DNA of 64,000 bases from positions 599,645,644 through 599,709,643 of the forward strand of contig NC_081415.1 of the NCBI RefSeq assembly GCF_030272615.1, written 5' to 3'. The stretch's first letter is position 1. Each line of letters opens with the position of its first letter. A program made the translations under genes and the position numbers. The DNA is from Cryptomeria japonica (Eukaryota > Streptophyta > Pinopsida > Cupressales > Cupressaceae). Under the pieces are notes generated by a model that saw only the letters and a program-made list of their open reading frames with translations, made no database searches and was not told the DNA's origin. Positions 23,792 through 35,405 of this stretch are shown piece after piece.

Positions 23792-23989
23792 TTGGTGGGG
23801 CAATTTCTAGCCCCACCCCATTTTCACATGCTTAAATATGCAAGCCTAAAAAGTAGGAGCTTCTAGTTTTTAGGAAAAGATTCCAAATAATCTCATAACA
23901 AATTTTATTTTTCATCATGGGATTTCCTGCCTAAAACATAGAAGCTTAGTCCCTCCATGGGACCCCAGCCTTAGAGTGGTGGAAGGTCT

Positions 23990-24082
23990 ACGACAATGTT
24001 TAGTGTTTTTAATTATATTTTTATTGATCTTGTTTTTAAAATGGACAATTTCAATACATTTGAATTTTGGTGCATTTCATCT
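23990..24082 (+). pseudogene. LINE reverse transcriptase, left piece (split by element A)
   Basis: The plus strand gives KMDNFNTFEFW followed by an Ile-Ser, matching the region before the RPISLYN motif of plant LINE reverse transcriptases. It ends at TSD CATCT (24078-24082), after which element A begins. The reading continues at 36999 on the other side of element A. Confidence 0.5.
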
Positions 24083-24452
24083 TGTAGCTAGGAAATCGAA
24101 AATCATCACAAGCAAGTATCAAATAGTAGTCTAGCTCAATCACGAAAGCTCAATGTAATGATCAATCCTAAACACACTCAATAAAGACATGAAAAACAAA
24201 ACATTCAAAACTAAAAATTAAGCAAACCAAATATGGATCTGAATGCTTCTTTCATGCGGCTCCATTGTCCTTCTTTCTTCTCCAAATAGCCTTTGTTTGT
24301 GGATCTCACCTTCAAGTGCATACACATGAGATGAAAGCAAGTAGACAAGATAGTGGCGCAAGAGTACTTGAAGCGTGATTGATTTGACAAAGTGATTCGA
24401 AAAAGTGATCATTTTGATCATGTGATTAGTTGGGATTGAAGAAATTCATCCA

Positions 24453-24460
24453 ATTTATAG
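24453..24460 (-). promoter_or_regulatory. TATA box in the 3' LTR of element A
   Basis: The minus strand reads CTATAAAT, about 370 bp from the LTR end. It lies downstream of repeats that would form U3 enhancer-like sequence. The same site in the 5' LTR is at 35777-35784. Confidence 0.6.
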
Positions 24461-25097
24461 ACAAATTGGAGAAAAGATCAAATTAGCATGAAGAGATTCG
24501 AATGGAAATTGCAAATCAAGAATGTCAATTATGACAAATTATGACAAATTTTGCACTTGCTATGCAAAATTGATTGATTGATAATTATGACAAAATTATG
24601 ACAACTTTCTATGTCAAAATTGATTGATTGTCAATTATGACAAATTATGACAAATTGAAATGTCATTCCCATGAAATTAGGAAATTAGAAAAAGAGGAAA
24701 ATTAGGAATTAAGAAATTGATGAAAATTAGGAAATTAAGAGCTAGGAGAAATTAGATAAATTAATTAATAATTTGTCATTTATTAATTAATTCACAAAAA
24801 GAGGAATAATTAGCCAATTAAATGAACATTTAATTGTGGTGAGAAGACTTAGGATAAATAAATAATTTATTAATCCTAGAGGAAGAAATGACACACAAGA
24901 TTAAATGATTAAATCATGAAACCCTAGAAGATGAATTAGCAATGTGAAAATGACAATTAGGTCATGACATAAGATAATTGATATCGATTCGATTCATGAT
25001 TTTGAATTTATAAATGACCAATGTGATAAATGATTTGATTGATAAATGCGCCAATTGACAAGGAACAATGACTAATTGATCCAAATTGACATGATTG

Positions 25098-25350
25098 AGA
25101 AAGACGACGACGATCAATGACAAATCGATCACAAAAAATGACAAAACTGACAAGAGGACAAGGATCGATGACAAAATGGATTGCAAAACGACAAGATAGA
25201 AAATGACAACGATCGATGACAAATCAATCGCAAGATGACAAGATTGAAAATGATCACGATTGATGACAAATCGATCACAAGTCGACATGATTGGAAATGA
25301 CAACAATCGATGACAAATCGATCGCAAGATGACAAGATTGATAAGAGGAC
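25098..25350 (-). repeat. Tandem repeat of about 48 bp in U3 of element A (3' LTR)
   Basis: About five degenerate copies of a unit containing GATCGATGACAAATCGATCG and CAAGATGACAAGATTG. It lies upstream of the TATA box in the direction of transcription, the usual place for enhancer repeats. The Cys/Phe/Ile-rich open frames here come only from the repeat. Confidence 0.8.
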
Positions 25351-25640
25351 AAACCCCTAATTAGGATTGACGATGTCCAAAATGATGACAAATGAGCACG
25401 CACATTGATGCGACAGGATAAGATTGACCAAAATCATGACTGAAGATTGTTGTCGACAAGACCAAATTCGAAAGCGAGATGAATGAAGAATGTAGAAGAA
25501 TGACTCAATGCTCGCAAATGATAAAGACCAAGTACGTGACATAGGAGAAATGTTAATGCGACGCAAAAACTCTAAAATGAGGCAATGCGCAAATGTTAAA
25601 GTATGACTCCGCAAGCGTTGACCATTTTTAGGTGTCTACA

Positions 25641-25654
25641 TTTTGCCCCTCTTT
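25641..25654 (-). promoter_or_regulatory. Polypurine tract of element A
   Basis: The minus strand reads AAAGAGGGGCAAAA immediately before the LTR start TGTAGACACC. Position and composition are those of the plus-strand primer. Confidence 0.85.
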
Positions 25655-26164
25655 GAGACAATGCGAGTTTAAGCATTTTTTCAAAGAACAATAATGAAGA
25701 ATGCCCCAGACACTAATAATGACATATGCATGCCCCCTCGAGGAATTGGCCGAAAACATGCAGAAAAGAGGCCAATTGATCGATAAAAATGATAGGATAG
25801 AACGGACTGACAATCGGAGATCGGATGCATGAAGGACAAGCAAATGATGGTGCAAAAGACCGTGACCAGCATGAGATGGAGAGGGTGCATGTCCATCTAT
25901 GCACTGACAAAGATCTATAAATGAGACAAAGAGAGTGAAAAGGGCTCATTTGCACTAGCCAAAGAAGAGAATTTGTTGCTCTGGAAAAGAACACTTGCAG
26001 AGAGATGGCGAACATTCCAATGGCGGATCACCTCGAAGAACATGTACACACCTACAGATGACTAGACGATGCAGGAGCAGCGATATGTATCTCAAAAACC
26101 CATATTTTCAATTTCATGAATTTGACTTGCTTGCGGGACATTGCGGGGCCCACAGGGGATGTAG

Positions 26165-26272
26165 AAACTGACTTCTGCGCTTGTGTAGGGTGAATCCTAC
26201 ACTTGTGTGAGGTCTTCTGCACTTGTGTAGGGTACACAAGCGTAGGTTGCATGACACAGGCGCAGTTGTGCA
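26165..26272 (+). repeat. Subterminal short repeats, 3' side of element A
   Basis: Several copies of a motif like TGCGCTTGTGTAGGGT, and once the opposite form GCATGACACAGGCGCAG. Matching motifs lie near the other end of the element at 35188-35300. The stretch sits just upstream of the antisense PMD gene. Confidence 0.6.
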
Positions 26273-26425
26273 TGGGCAACTCAATTTTGGTCTGAAACGA
26301 CATGCAAATGATCCGAAAAAGGGGGGATAAGGGTAGGATAGGTCAAAATAGATAGAGAACACCCTAATTTGGCCATGAAACAAGGAAATGCAGCCCGTAG
26401 GAGCAAACCCTAATACTGACAAAAT

Positions 26426-28258
26426 ATGCCCCAATTTGTGATGCAGAGTCGACAGTATCCATTGATCACGCGGGAGAACCGACCAGACTGCTTCATGCTA
26501 CGACATAGACTCAGGAGCACAGACAGAGATACATTAGCAGGACTTGGGATATATTATATCACATTCATGCCTGAGATTAGGGCAAACACGGGATTGCTTA
26601 CCGCATTGGCAGAGTGATGGCATTCAGAGACTTCCTCCTTCCATCTGGTGACTGGAGAGGTGACGGTGACACTAGAGTATGTATGGCGCATCCTCTGCAT
26701 TCCGATTCATGGGGAGATGGTAGAGTATGACCCAGTGACAGGGAGAGATGCGTTATGCAGGTTATTTGAGTGCGACGTAGAGGATCTGGATATCATCGAG
26801 AGGGAGATCGGCTGGGAGAGCATGGCATCAGAGTATGATCGGCGATATGTGGTGATAGCAATGGTGATAGCATGCCTACTAGCAGGAGACAAATGAGGAC
26901 ATGGATTCCCTATTGGATGGGGAAGAGTGCTAGAGCAGATGGCGACAGAGGGTACGGTGTACGCATGGGGACCATGTGTACTGGCTATGCTATATTTTCA
27001 GTTGCATTAGATAGCATATTAGGGAGTTTAGACTTTGAGCTGTGGAATCACATTGCTACAGGTATGGGCATTTGAGCACATAGCTATATGTCAACCAATT
27101 ACAGAGAGACAGGTAGTACCACACTGACCATATGTGTGCTGCTATGGGGGAGCACTGAGATAGGGTCCTTTTGGATACATATTGTATTGGCGACACAAGC
27201 TAGACAGATTGAGGGAGTTCACATGGAGGCCATATCTTGATTGCCCTGGATGGTCAGATGATCATGATGAGCTATCGTATTGCAGACAGGAGAGGTACTT
27301 GATTGGGTGACCAGTGAATCGCCAGAGAGTGATTGAGATGTACCTGCCAGAGAAATTCAGACGACAGTTTGGAGAGAGGTAGGATGTACCTAGAAGGACT
27401 GCACACTTTGCCCGATCTCACAGAGAGACGAGTCAGTGGGGGAGTATGATTCAGCCACACCTAGCATATGCTGACTTCACATACCTACAGCAGAGACAAT
27501 GGGAGTGGAGGTCAGATGTGGTGGACGTTGGGATGATAGAGGAGTATGAGAGATGGTTTGCACGACGACGACCAGTGCCATTGACAGATCCGGACATTCC
27601 AGTACCTAGGAGACAGGAGGACTTCCCACTCGCTGGAGAGGAGGGAGATGATGAGGATGAAGAGGATGAGGGCGATGATGAGGATGAGGGGGATGATGAT
27701 GGGGATGACGAGGATGAGCCAGACTCAGTGGATCAGGAGGCATTGCAGGATATACCCATAGAGCCGGAGACAACCAGCATAGAGGAGATGGAGATGTGGT
27801 GGGCTACCATAGCGAGTCAGCAAGATCACATTGCGACATTAGAGAGATAGAATGCCATCTTGAGGACAGAGCAGGATCAGTTCAGAGCGGAGATAGCCAA
27901 ACTCACAGCGGCTCGAGATACAGCAATAGCTCAGGCACAGCGAGAGGAACAGAGAGTCACTGAGTACATTGGGTCGATTAGGGATGCTAGTGCATGTGAG
28001 ATGGCACAGATGCTGGTAGAGACTAGAGAGGAGATACGCCATTGGAGGACACTATATGAGAGTGCAGTTCCACCAAAGCAGAGAGCAGCTTCATATCGGG
28101 CACGATCAAGGACAGAGAGCAGGGCACGCTCTCGAAGGTCATTGAGCAGAATGGGGGTGAGTGGACTTATGAGACCACCACAGCCAAGACCAGGGACAGG
28201 AGGGACATCATCCATGAGACATGGCAGGGATGAGGAGGACAGAGGGAGCACCCAGTGA
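26426..28258 (+). pseudogene. Plant mobile domain (PMD) pseudogene, antisense to element A
   Basis: One continuous plus-strand frame of 611 codons without frameshift but with ten in-frame stops (first near 26615, last near 27848). The order is that of plant-mobile-domain proteins (the PF10536 type also found in MAIN-like host proteins): an N-terminal RENRPDCFMLRHR segment, then LLTALAE, a stop, WHSETSSFHL, then VTVTLEYVWRILCIPI and a GRDALCRLFE segment. Trp/Tyr-rich stretches follow to about 27570. An Asp/Glu tract (27630-27720), a coiled coil and an Arg/Ser-rich tail complete it. The stops are of the CGA-to-TGA and TAG kind. It lies antisense to the element between the sense ORF and the 3' LTR. 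The biochemical role of the domain is not settled. Confidence 0.75.
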
Positions 28259-29329
28259 CAGAGGCACATGCTCCTTAGGATAGAGACAAATGTAGTGTGA
28301 TATTATATAGTCAGCTTGCGAGCGCTACTTAGGACAGATAGTCCAATTTTGTACTCCGATATTATTGTGATATGGGATATGATATGCATTGATATGATGG
28401 GATGCAATGTGTTATGACTTATGATTATTTTCTATGCATGGATATCTTATGCACTGTTTATTGTGGAACATGTATGGATACATTTTTATGTGTTTTTTAT
28501 GCATTTATAATATGAAATGGATAAAATGCTTGATGTGATGCTCGATGTAATGCAAATGTACTAACCAATGAATGCAGGATGCAGCATATGTGTTTGGGGA
28601 AATTGGAGCACTAGACCGGACTGACTATCCGAACTGATAGAAGAAATGAGACAGAGGACAGTTAGAGACGAAGAAAAACTTTCTTTCACTAATGCACTTT
28701 GTAGGTGAGAACCTTTATTTTAATATAGAAAAATGGATGTGTAGCATCATGGCATTGAAGGCTAGAGCTGAAATGCAACCCTTTTTGCAACAGACACATC
28801 ACAGACAAAAAAGAAATCATAACAAAAAAAAAGACAGGACCATGAACCATCCCGGTCACTCTAAATCACTCAATGACATCATCGAGCAACATAGGAACAT
28901 GATCAAAGATAAATCAATAAATGATAAGACTCACTAATTGCAACAAGTCAAACAAACATCTTGATCTTCATTGTCAAAAGTTGAAAGTGCTGATAGGATG
29001 ATCATGCTGTCTAGTTTCAGGACATGTGGTACCCCGTCTAAGACAAGACACGGTCTGGTTTCGAGTATACCACACCCTGTATAAGACCCATGATAGTGTT
29101 GACAAGGACAAACGATATTGGTGGTAATGTTCGATTGATATGACAATTGTGATCAGTTTGAATGTCTGGTTTGATTGAAAAAGTTCATCTATTAAGGCAT
29201 GATTTCATGAAATCACAATGTGTGATTCATTGCGTGTCGTTGGAGGGATGTTCAGCGATTTATCTATGCACAAAGGGGATATGTTTTTGTTTTGTTTTTC
29301 AGAACTTTATTTAACTTTTTAGGGATTTA

Positions 29330-29480
29330 TTTCAGGACATTTTTTAATTTTTATGATTTTTTCAGGACATTTTTCAATTTTTTATGAATTTTTTCAAGAC
29401 ATTTTTCAATTTTTTAATGAATTTTTCAGGACATTATTTGATTTTTTTGAATTATTTCAGGACATTTTGCAATTTTTTTA
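29330..29480. repeat. Tandem repeat of about 31 bp in element A
   Basis: Five copies of a unit with TTTCAGGACATTTTTCAATT, starting near 29330, 29361, 29392, 29425 and 29456. Spacing is 30-33 bp. Confidence 0.75.
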
Positions 29481-29481
29481 T

Positions 29482-29494
29482 GATTTTGCCCCCA
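29482..29494 (-). promoter_or_regulatory. Internal polypurine-like site in element A
   Basis: The minus strand reads CTGGGGGCAAAATC. It resembles the true polypurine tract of the element, and the same string is found in element T at 60685-60698, also between the sense genes and the antisense PMD gene. Confidence 0.5.
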
Positions 29495-30471
29495 GTGTCT
29501 AGCAAGGCAAGGAATATGACAGGTGAATAAATAGGCTTGCTGAAATGTTGGTGGATAGAGGGAAGACAAAGGCCTTTTATCATGGAGACAATACGGATGC
29601 AATTTTCAAGGGCTATTGCGTGATGGGACAAGAGACTAGATATGACAATGTAAATTAGTGAAATGGCATGAGGGACATGTCAAGAGGTTTTTGAAACCAT
29701 GTTTAGATTTTACGTCCTTATGTCAGATCAAGATCAAGGGATAGAAAGAGTGTATGGATAGTGATAAGATATGGATAGGATAAGCAAGACCAAGAATGGA
29801 TAAGGGACATGGACTGAAGGTCAGGATAGGCTAAGGGATAGTGGCAGAAAGTTGCAATAAGGGAGGGGATATGGATGAAAGGTTGTAATAAGAAAATGGA
29901 TAAAGACCAAAAGCTATGATGGACTAAAAGCTGCAAACAAGATGCATGATGCTCATGAAGATCGTCAGCCTTGTCAAGATCAAAGGTGGAAAGGGAAAAT
30001 GGACATGAGGGATGATAGGACAAGGAAGGGTAATAGGACATGAAGGAGTATGACATGGGTTCGATAGGATAATGGAACGATGAAGGACAAAAGGATATGA
30101 TAGGATAAAACCTATCCCCAAGTACGGTATGCAAGAAGTTCATAGATTACACATGATGCCTGTTTGCCAGGTTTTCATCATGGTACTTGCCCAAGGCGCC
30201 TGTTTGCCAAGTTTTCACCAGCGGACGAATTATTTTTGCTTTACTTCTTTTTTTTTTTTCTTTTTCTTTTTTTTTCTTTTTTTGTTTTTTTTGCATTTTG
30301 ACTTTTTCAATAGAAGATGGACACATGATAGGGGATGGAAGAAGGACTCAAGCATCTTTTATTTTTTGGATAATAGCCTTGAAAAAAAAATGGACCATGA
30401 CCGTTAAAAGTATGCTCAAAGACGTTGGTAGGATAAGGATATGGAATATGAGATGGAACTAAGGAAAGGAT

Positions 30472-33303
30472 TTATGCAAAGGATTGGACCAAAGGGATCG
30501 AAGGATGGAAAATATGCATTGGATAATGGATAGGGTATTGGAAGAACTGTGCTTGAGTGGGCGGAAATGTTGGCAAGATCGACATTGGCACACACCTTGA
30601 GGGGTGATGGACTGATGGAAGAAAAATGTATTTTGGATATTGAGATTTGGATGGAGGAATAGCTTGGGATTTTGGGACATAAGGGCCCAAAATGGAAGAA
30701 GGAGGTGATGGAGGAACAAATTTGAGAGGTTTGGATGGAGGAATAGCAATTTTGGATGCCAAGTTGGATGTTTCTTTAGGCTTTTGTGCTTCAAGGAGCC
30801 GCTTAGGGATCCACATGGTTTTCAATTTTTCATGCTTTTGTGGTTCGTTGGAGTGCATTGCTTGCATAAGGGATTTAGGAACCCATATATATTTTGACTT
30901 TGCTTTATTTTTCTCAGTGGGCCTTTGTGGCCTTTTGGATATTTCTTTTTCTTTATAGATCATATTGTTCTTTGTTTTGACATGTCGATTATATTGGACA
31001 TGTTGATCCTTGAATACATGTGGATTTCTAGACTTATGACTTTTATACTTGGCATCCAAATTGCTTAGAGGGGGAAAGGAATGCATGGATGGATAGAAAT
31101 GAAATGGAGTTCTTTTGGATTGATGAAATTTGCTCAAGGATGTATGCCTTTGCTGACCTTGCATGGAGGAGGAAGAGATATAAGGACCTAAGATGGATGG
31201 AAGGTATGATGGGGAAGGGATATGTTTTGATTGTGATGGAGGGATACCAACGTCTTGAGAGTGAGTTGTGTAGACATGACCCTTAAGATCTTGTTTACCA
31301 TGAAGGAATTATTGCCTATGGAGATCTACTCCTTTGCCTTTATGAATATCTTGACTTGTGGGATACTCATTTCTTTGGGAAGAAGATGCGAGTCCATTAT
31401 AAGGTGGATATGATATGAGAGAAATAATGAGATCTTGAAGTGGATCGGATTGCACCAAAGTGGAAGAACCCATTATGCATGTCGAGGGTTCATGAACATC
31501 TTGCACTAACACGTTAGAATTATGAGGGAGATTAGGATCATGAGGGGGACATGGTTCAATGACAGGCTCTTCAAGAGATGGAATGGGAGAAATAATAGGA
31601 TCATCAAAAGAAATGTGATCTTGGAGTGTATATGGAGCATTAGGACAAGGAGATGGAGGAACAAAAGGATCTTGTGGAGGATTTAAAGGAATAATTTGAT
31701 CTTGACAAAGAGGAAGATCATTGGAATCCTCTTCAAAGTGGCTTTGCTCTGGAATTTTAATGGGATCATCGAAAAGGATGGAAGGGATATCTGGAATGTC
31801 AATGGGATTTGAAAGGACATTTTTTTCATGAAATGGAAGGGGATCATTTGGGATTGGATGGACTGGGATATCTTGATCTTTCTCGGGGAATGGAGTGTCA
31901 ATAGGACTTTGGATAGGATGGACAAGAATAGGGGAATCATCGTGAGTGTCTGGGAAGATGGGGTCTTGGTCAACAATTGGATGGGATGATAAGGTTTCAG
32001 GATCTTGATCTTGATTTTCTTTAGGACTCATTTCTTCGTGCTCTAAATTATCCTCTTGACATGGGGTTGGACTTTGGATATGCATGGAGGATTCTGACAA
32101 GGAATCAATGTTTTGGCATGAAGAAAATGCACTTTGAACATTTGTGATGGATTCCGGCAAGGAATCAATGCTTGAACATGAGGAAGAGGGACTTCGAATG
32201 GGGTCCTCTAAAACAGGTAATGGCAATAAAGTGCATGGTGGCATTGGGTCTTGTATTTCTGAAACATGACAAGGATGTGCATCATGAATTGGATTATCTT
32301 GGCAATCAATTATGGATAGCTCTTGGATAATTTCATCCTTAGGTGTATTGTCTGATGAGGACAATATGGAAGGTTCTTGTGAAACTTCTAAAGGTGTAGG
32401 GATAGATGCCACTGGAGAGTCAATTTGCTTATGGGGGGATGAGGCATTGCTAGACATAAGTGTATTATTTTGATCTTCCTCAAAGAACTCACTTGGTAGT
32501 TTCCTTAAGAGCATTGCAATAAAGCCACCTTTCTTTCGAGGTTTTGACATGGTTGTATCTGGAATTTGAACTTGTTTTTGGTTTGATGTCATGTTTTGAT
32601 ATTGGACTTGGTTCAATTGTTCCAACATGTTTGAAACTTGGCTTGGTGTGGGCCGCAACCTTTGTTTTTGAATGTTTGGTTGTGTTTGTTGACATTGATA
32701 TGTTGATTGAACTTGTTGATATTCCACCATTGGTTGAACTATTTGTTGACATTGTATAGTTGGTTGGACATATTGTTGAAATTGGACCATTGGTTGTATT
32801 GGTTGAACAATTGGTTGTATATGTTGAACAATTGGTTGAACCATTGGTTGTATTGGTTGAAAATCTGATTGATAGTAAACACCTTGTTCTTGTTGTGGAG
32901 GCACATAATGTTGAAATTGATGTTGTCTCTTTTCTTGAAATTGTTTCATCATCTCTATTTGGGAGAGGAGAGCTGGTATGTCTGATCATTCAAGAAGAGA
33001 TCTTACATCAATTGGCTCAATCTTTGGATTTCAACCTGGAAATTTTCGAAACATTTTGGACATTTGTGATCTATTCTCAATGTTTTTCACTCTTTGTTCC
33101 AAAATCTCATTTTCTTGAGTTAGCTTCTCCTCTAGTTTTTGTATTTGGAGACTTGTTTCATCATAAAAAGTTTGATCGATATTGCCTTGTTGTTGGGTTG
33201 GATATAATTGTGATTGCCTTGGATTAAAATTCGATTTCATTGTCGGTTGATACGTCAAACTTTGTTGCATCATTGGTGCTTGAAACCTTGTTTCAATAGA
33301 CAT
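30472..33303 (-). pseudogene. Long Gln/Pro-rich sense ORF of element A, unknown function
   Basis: One leftward frame of 944 codons from ATG 33303 to a stop at 30472, broken by three stops (TGA near 33031, TGA near 32986, TAA near 31309) and no frameshift. Residues near 40-95 form a coiled coil (LQIQKLEEKLTQENEILEQR). A Gln/Pro-rich tract follows (repeated QPIVQPIQP-type units). Then comes a short basic motif (KPRKKGGFIAMLLRKLP) and a long acidic Pro/Ser/Asp-rich region. Near the C-terminus a basic part has twofold W(V/I)PK(S/R)L repeats. It has no gag domain, zinc knuckle or catalytic motif. It sits where gag-pol would be, so it may be a packaging or accessory protein. I do not recognise a family. 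Confidence 0.65.
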
Positions 33304-35382
33304 GTCACTATGCAATGTTTTTGGGATTTTTGATTTTAAAAGGATGATGTATGATATGCAACTAAATGCAAACTAAATAGATGAAAATGCAATCTATGGC
33401 AAGAATGCAACCTATGTTTTTGTTGTTTTTCAAGATTTTGACAAACTCATGAATGCAATTCTAAAAATGAGACCCTTAGGAAATTGAAATGATGTCTAGA
33501 CCTCAAAGGACAAAAGGACCAAGTGACAAAAGGACAAAATGACAATGTCTCCCCTATATGCTTGGATACTAAGCTAGGTTTGACCAAACGACATTAATGA
33601 CAAAAAGACAAAAGTTTGATAAGGTCAAGACTTCCTAACAATAACTTAGGGTATCATCCAAAGATTTGCATTACTCAAGTATGACAAAACCTAGCTTTGA
33701 CACTATATGCAAAGGGACAATTACTATGCAAATGACCCTAATATGATATGATAATGACCTAAACTTAATGAAGAGACCTAGGGTATGCAAATGTGACCTA
33801 ATGTTATGAGGACAAGGATGCAAATGCAAATGTATGACAATGGTATTACTCTAATGCAAGAGGACATATGCAAATGGATGACCCTTATTGATATGCAAAG
33901 GAGTATGACTTAGATGAAACTTAACCTTGATAGTTGACAATGAATTTGCAAAATGCAAACCTAGGATGAACCTAAACCTAAGTGACATGAATGTTGATAC
34001 TAGATTTTGCAACAATGTTTGACAACCATGTTTGGAGGTGTTTTGAACTTTTTTGGATGAAATGTTCTTGTGTTTAACCTTGTTTTGAATCAATTTGTCT
34101 TGCTTTGAAATGAGATGAAATTCAACCTTTGACAAGCAAAGAAGACAAGATATTTTAACTTAGACTCAAGACAATCATGCTCATTCACACATTTCTTATG
34201 GTAGGAAAGGACATTAGGTACTTGAAAGGTAGACTCATTATGGGATTCAAGGAGAATACATAGATGCTTGACCCCACGGGCTCCCCTCCACGGCACTCAC
34301 TTCTTAGGGCAGCCAAGCATCATTCCCCATGGAAATCTCCCCATGGTGAACTTAGTATCTCTTCCAAGTATCCGAACTTGTCCTTCTCAAGCAACTAGAA
34401 GGGTTTTTGGCCTCTAAATACAAGGTGTTTAGTAAGGATTTATGTTAAGTGTTACTCCTTGGTGTCACGCAAGTGTGCTTGAGACATTAAGCCCACCAAG
34501 ATACCAAACAAATGTAGTCGCGCAAGCACGATTTAGACCATGAGGTCCTACTTAGATGTTGATATGAGAAAGAGTTCAAGGGTCATCACTTCCCAAGTAA
34601 CTACAATTCCCACGTAACCCTTCCTTCAAAGCTTTCGCTCATCAGGTATTTATTTATAGTGAGTTAGAATGCCAAGGTATTCTAGCCATACTCACTTTGG
34701 GTCGTTCCCTTCTTACGATTGTCACTTGCTTTCAAAAGCAAATGGTTGGGAAGGCAGGCCCTCTAAAGGTGACATACAATCAAAAACATGAGCATGGTAT
34801 TGAAGATCTAGATTTCTGATCACCCTAAGAAGGAGGAGAGCATACTCTCCTACTCCAATGTCAAACTCAACAATCAAAACAAACATATATTCATTCCAAC
34901 CTATTTAGAAATCATACTAGGTGCCTAAATATTAATTGCAAATACAAAGTTTAGTTGTAGTCCAAGGCAACCTACAAAACCCAAGTCACAAGTTTGATAT
35001 GTTTAGTCTTCGACTATCGAACCTGCATAAAACATGTTAGTAGTTTCATTTGTTGTATTTACCATGCATAATGCCAAGGTGCTTCACAGAGAATCAGTAC
35101 CAAAAACCAAAAAAGCAGAAACAGAATGCAAAAACAAAACAATTTTCAAGTAAAACACTGCTTTTTGTACCTCTATTTCTGGATTTACACAGGCGCAGAA
35201 TGCATGACACAGGCACAGAATGCTTGACACAAGCACAGAATGTCCTTGAAATAGGTGCAGAATGCATGACACGGGCGCAGGTTGTCTCACACAGGTGCAG
35301 AAGTCCCCAAAAAGCCCTGCATTACCCTGTTTCTTGGGTTTTTGACCTGCAAATGAACTCAAAAGCATGATTATATGGTTAG
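33304..35382 (-). other. Untranslated leader of element A, partly homologous to the element T leader
   Basis: About 2.1 kb between primer site and sense ORF, with no gene. Segments 34641-34710 and 34816-34851 match, on the minus strand and in the same order, leader segments of element T at 48036-48110 and 47907-47945. Shared strings include AGTATGCTCTC and GGTGATCAGAAA. The shared leader could hold packaging signals (inference). Confidence 0.6.
35188..35300 (-). repeat. Subterminal short repeats, 5' side of element A
   Basis: About six copies of an 18-20-bp motif such as GACACAGGCGCAGAATGCAT, with drift. Related motifs lie at 26165-26272 near the other end. Confidence 0.7.
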
Positions 35383-35400
35383 TTCACGTCGGGTTCACCA
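35383..35400 (-). promoter_or_regulatory. Primer-binding site of element A, tRNA-Trp type
   Basis: The minus strand reads TGGTGAACCCGACGTGAA, five bases (TTAAT) inside the LTR end. From memory, plant tRNA-Trp ends TTCACGTCGGGTTCACCA, which would be an 18/18 match. Confidence 0.75.
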
Positions 35401-35405
35401 ATTAA

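Larger units (their letters stand above)
24083..25640 (-). repeat. 3' LTR of element A
   Basis: A 1558-bp LTR. On the minus strand it starts TGTAGACACCTAAAAATG and ends AGCTACA. The left flank is TSD CATCT and the right flank is the polypurine tract. It lacks a 30-bp segment present in the other LTR near 36008-36037. Confidence 0.95.
28259..30471. other. Spacer of element A between antisense PMD gene and sense ORF
   Basis: No supported gene. It includes a low-complexity TATGATATGCAT-rich stretch after the PMD gene (28370-28560), the repeat at 29330-29480, a polypurine-like site at 29482-29494, and long GGATA/GACA-rich and poly-T stretches (29700-30300). Open frames in the last of these are composition artefacts. 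Confidence 0.6.

Noticed and set aside
24962-25335. Cys/Ile/Ser-rich minus-strand ORFs in the A LTRs
   Set aside because: Open frames produced by the U3 tandem repeats. The same occurs at 36267-36631.
29718-30143. 141-codon minus-strand ORF
   Set aside because: Composition is explained by GGATA/GACA-rich low-complexity DNA, with no domain.
30129-30462. Plus-strand ORFs rich in Phe
   Set aside because: They come from a poly-T/TTTTTC tract inside element A. No protein features.
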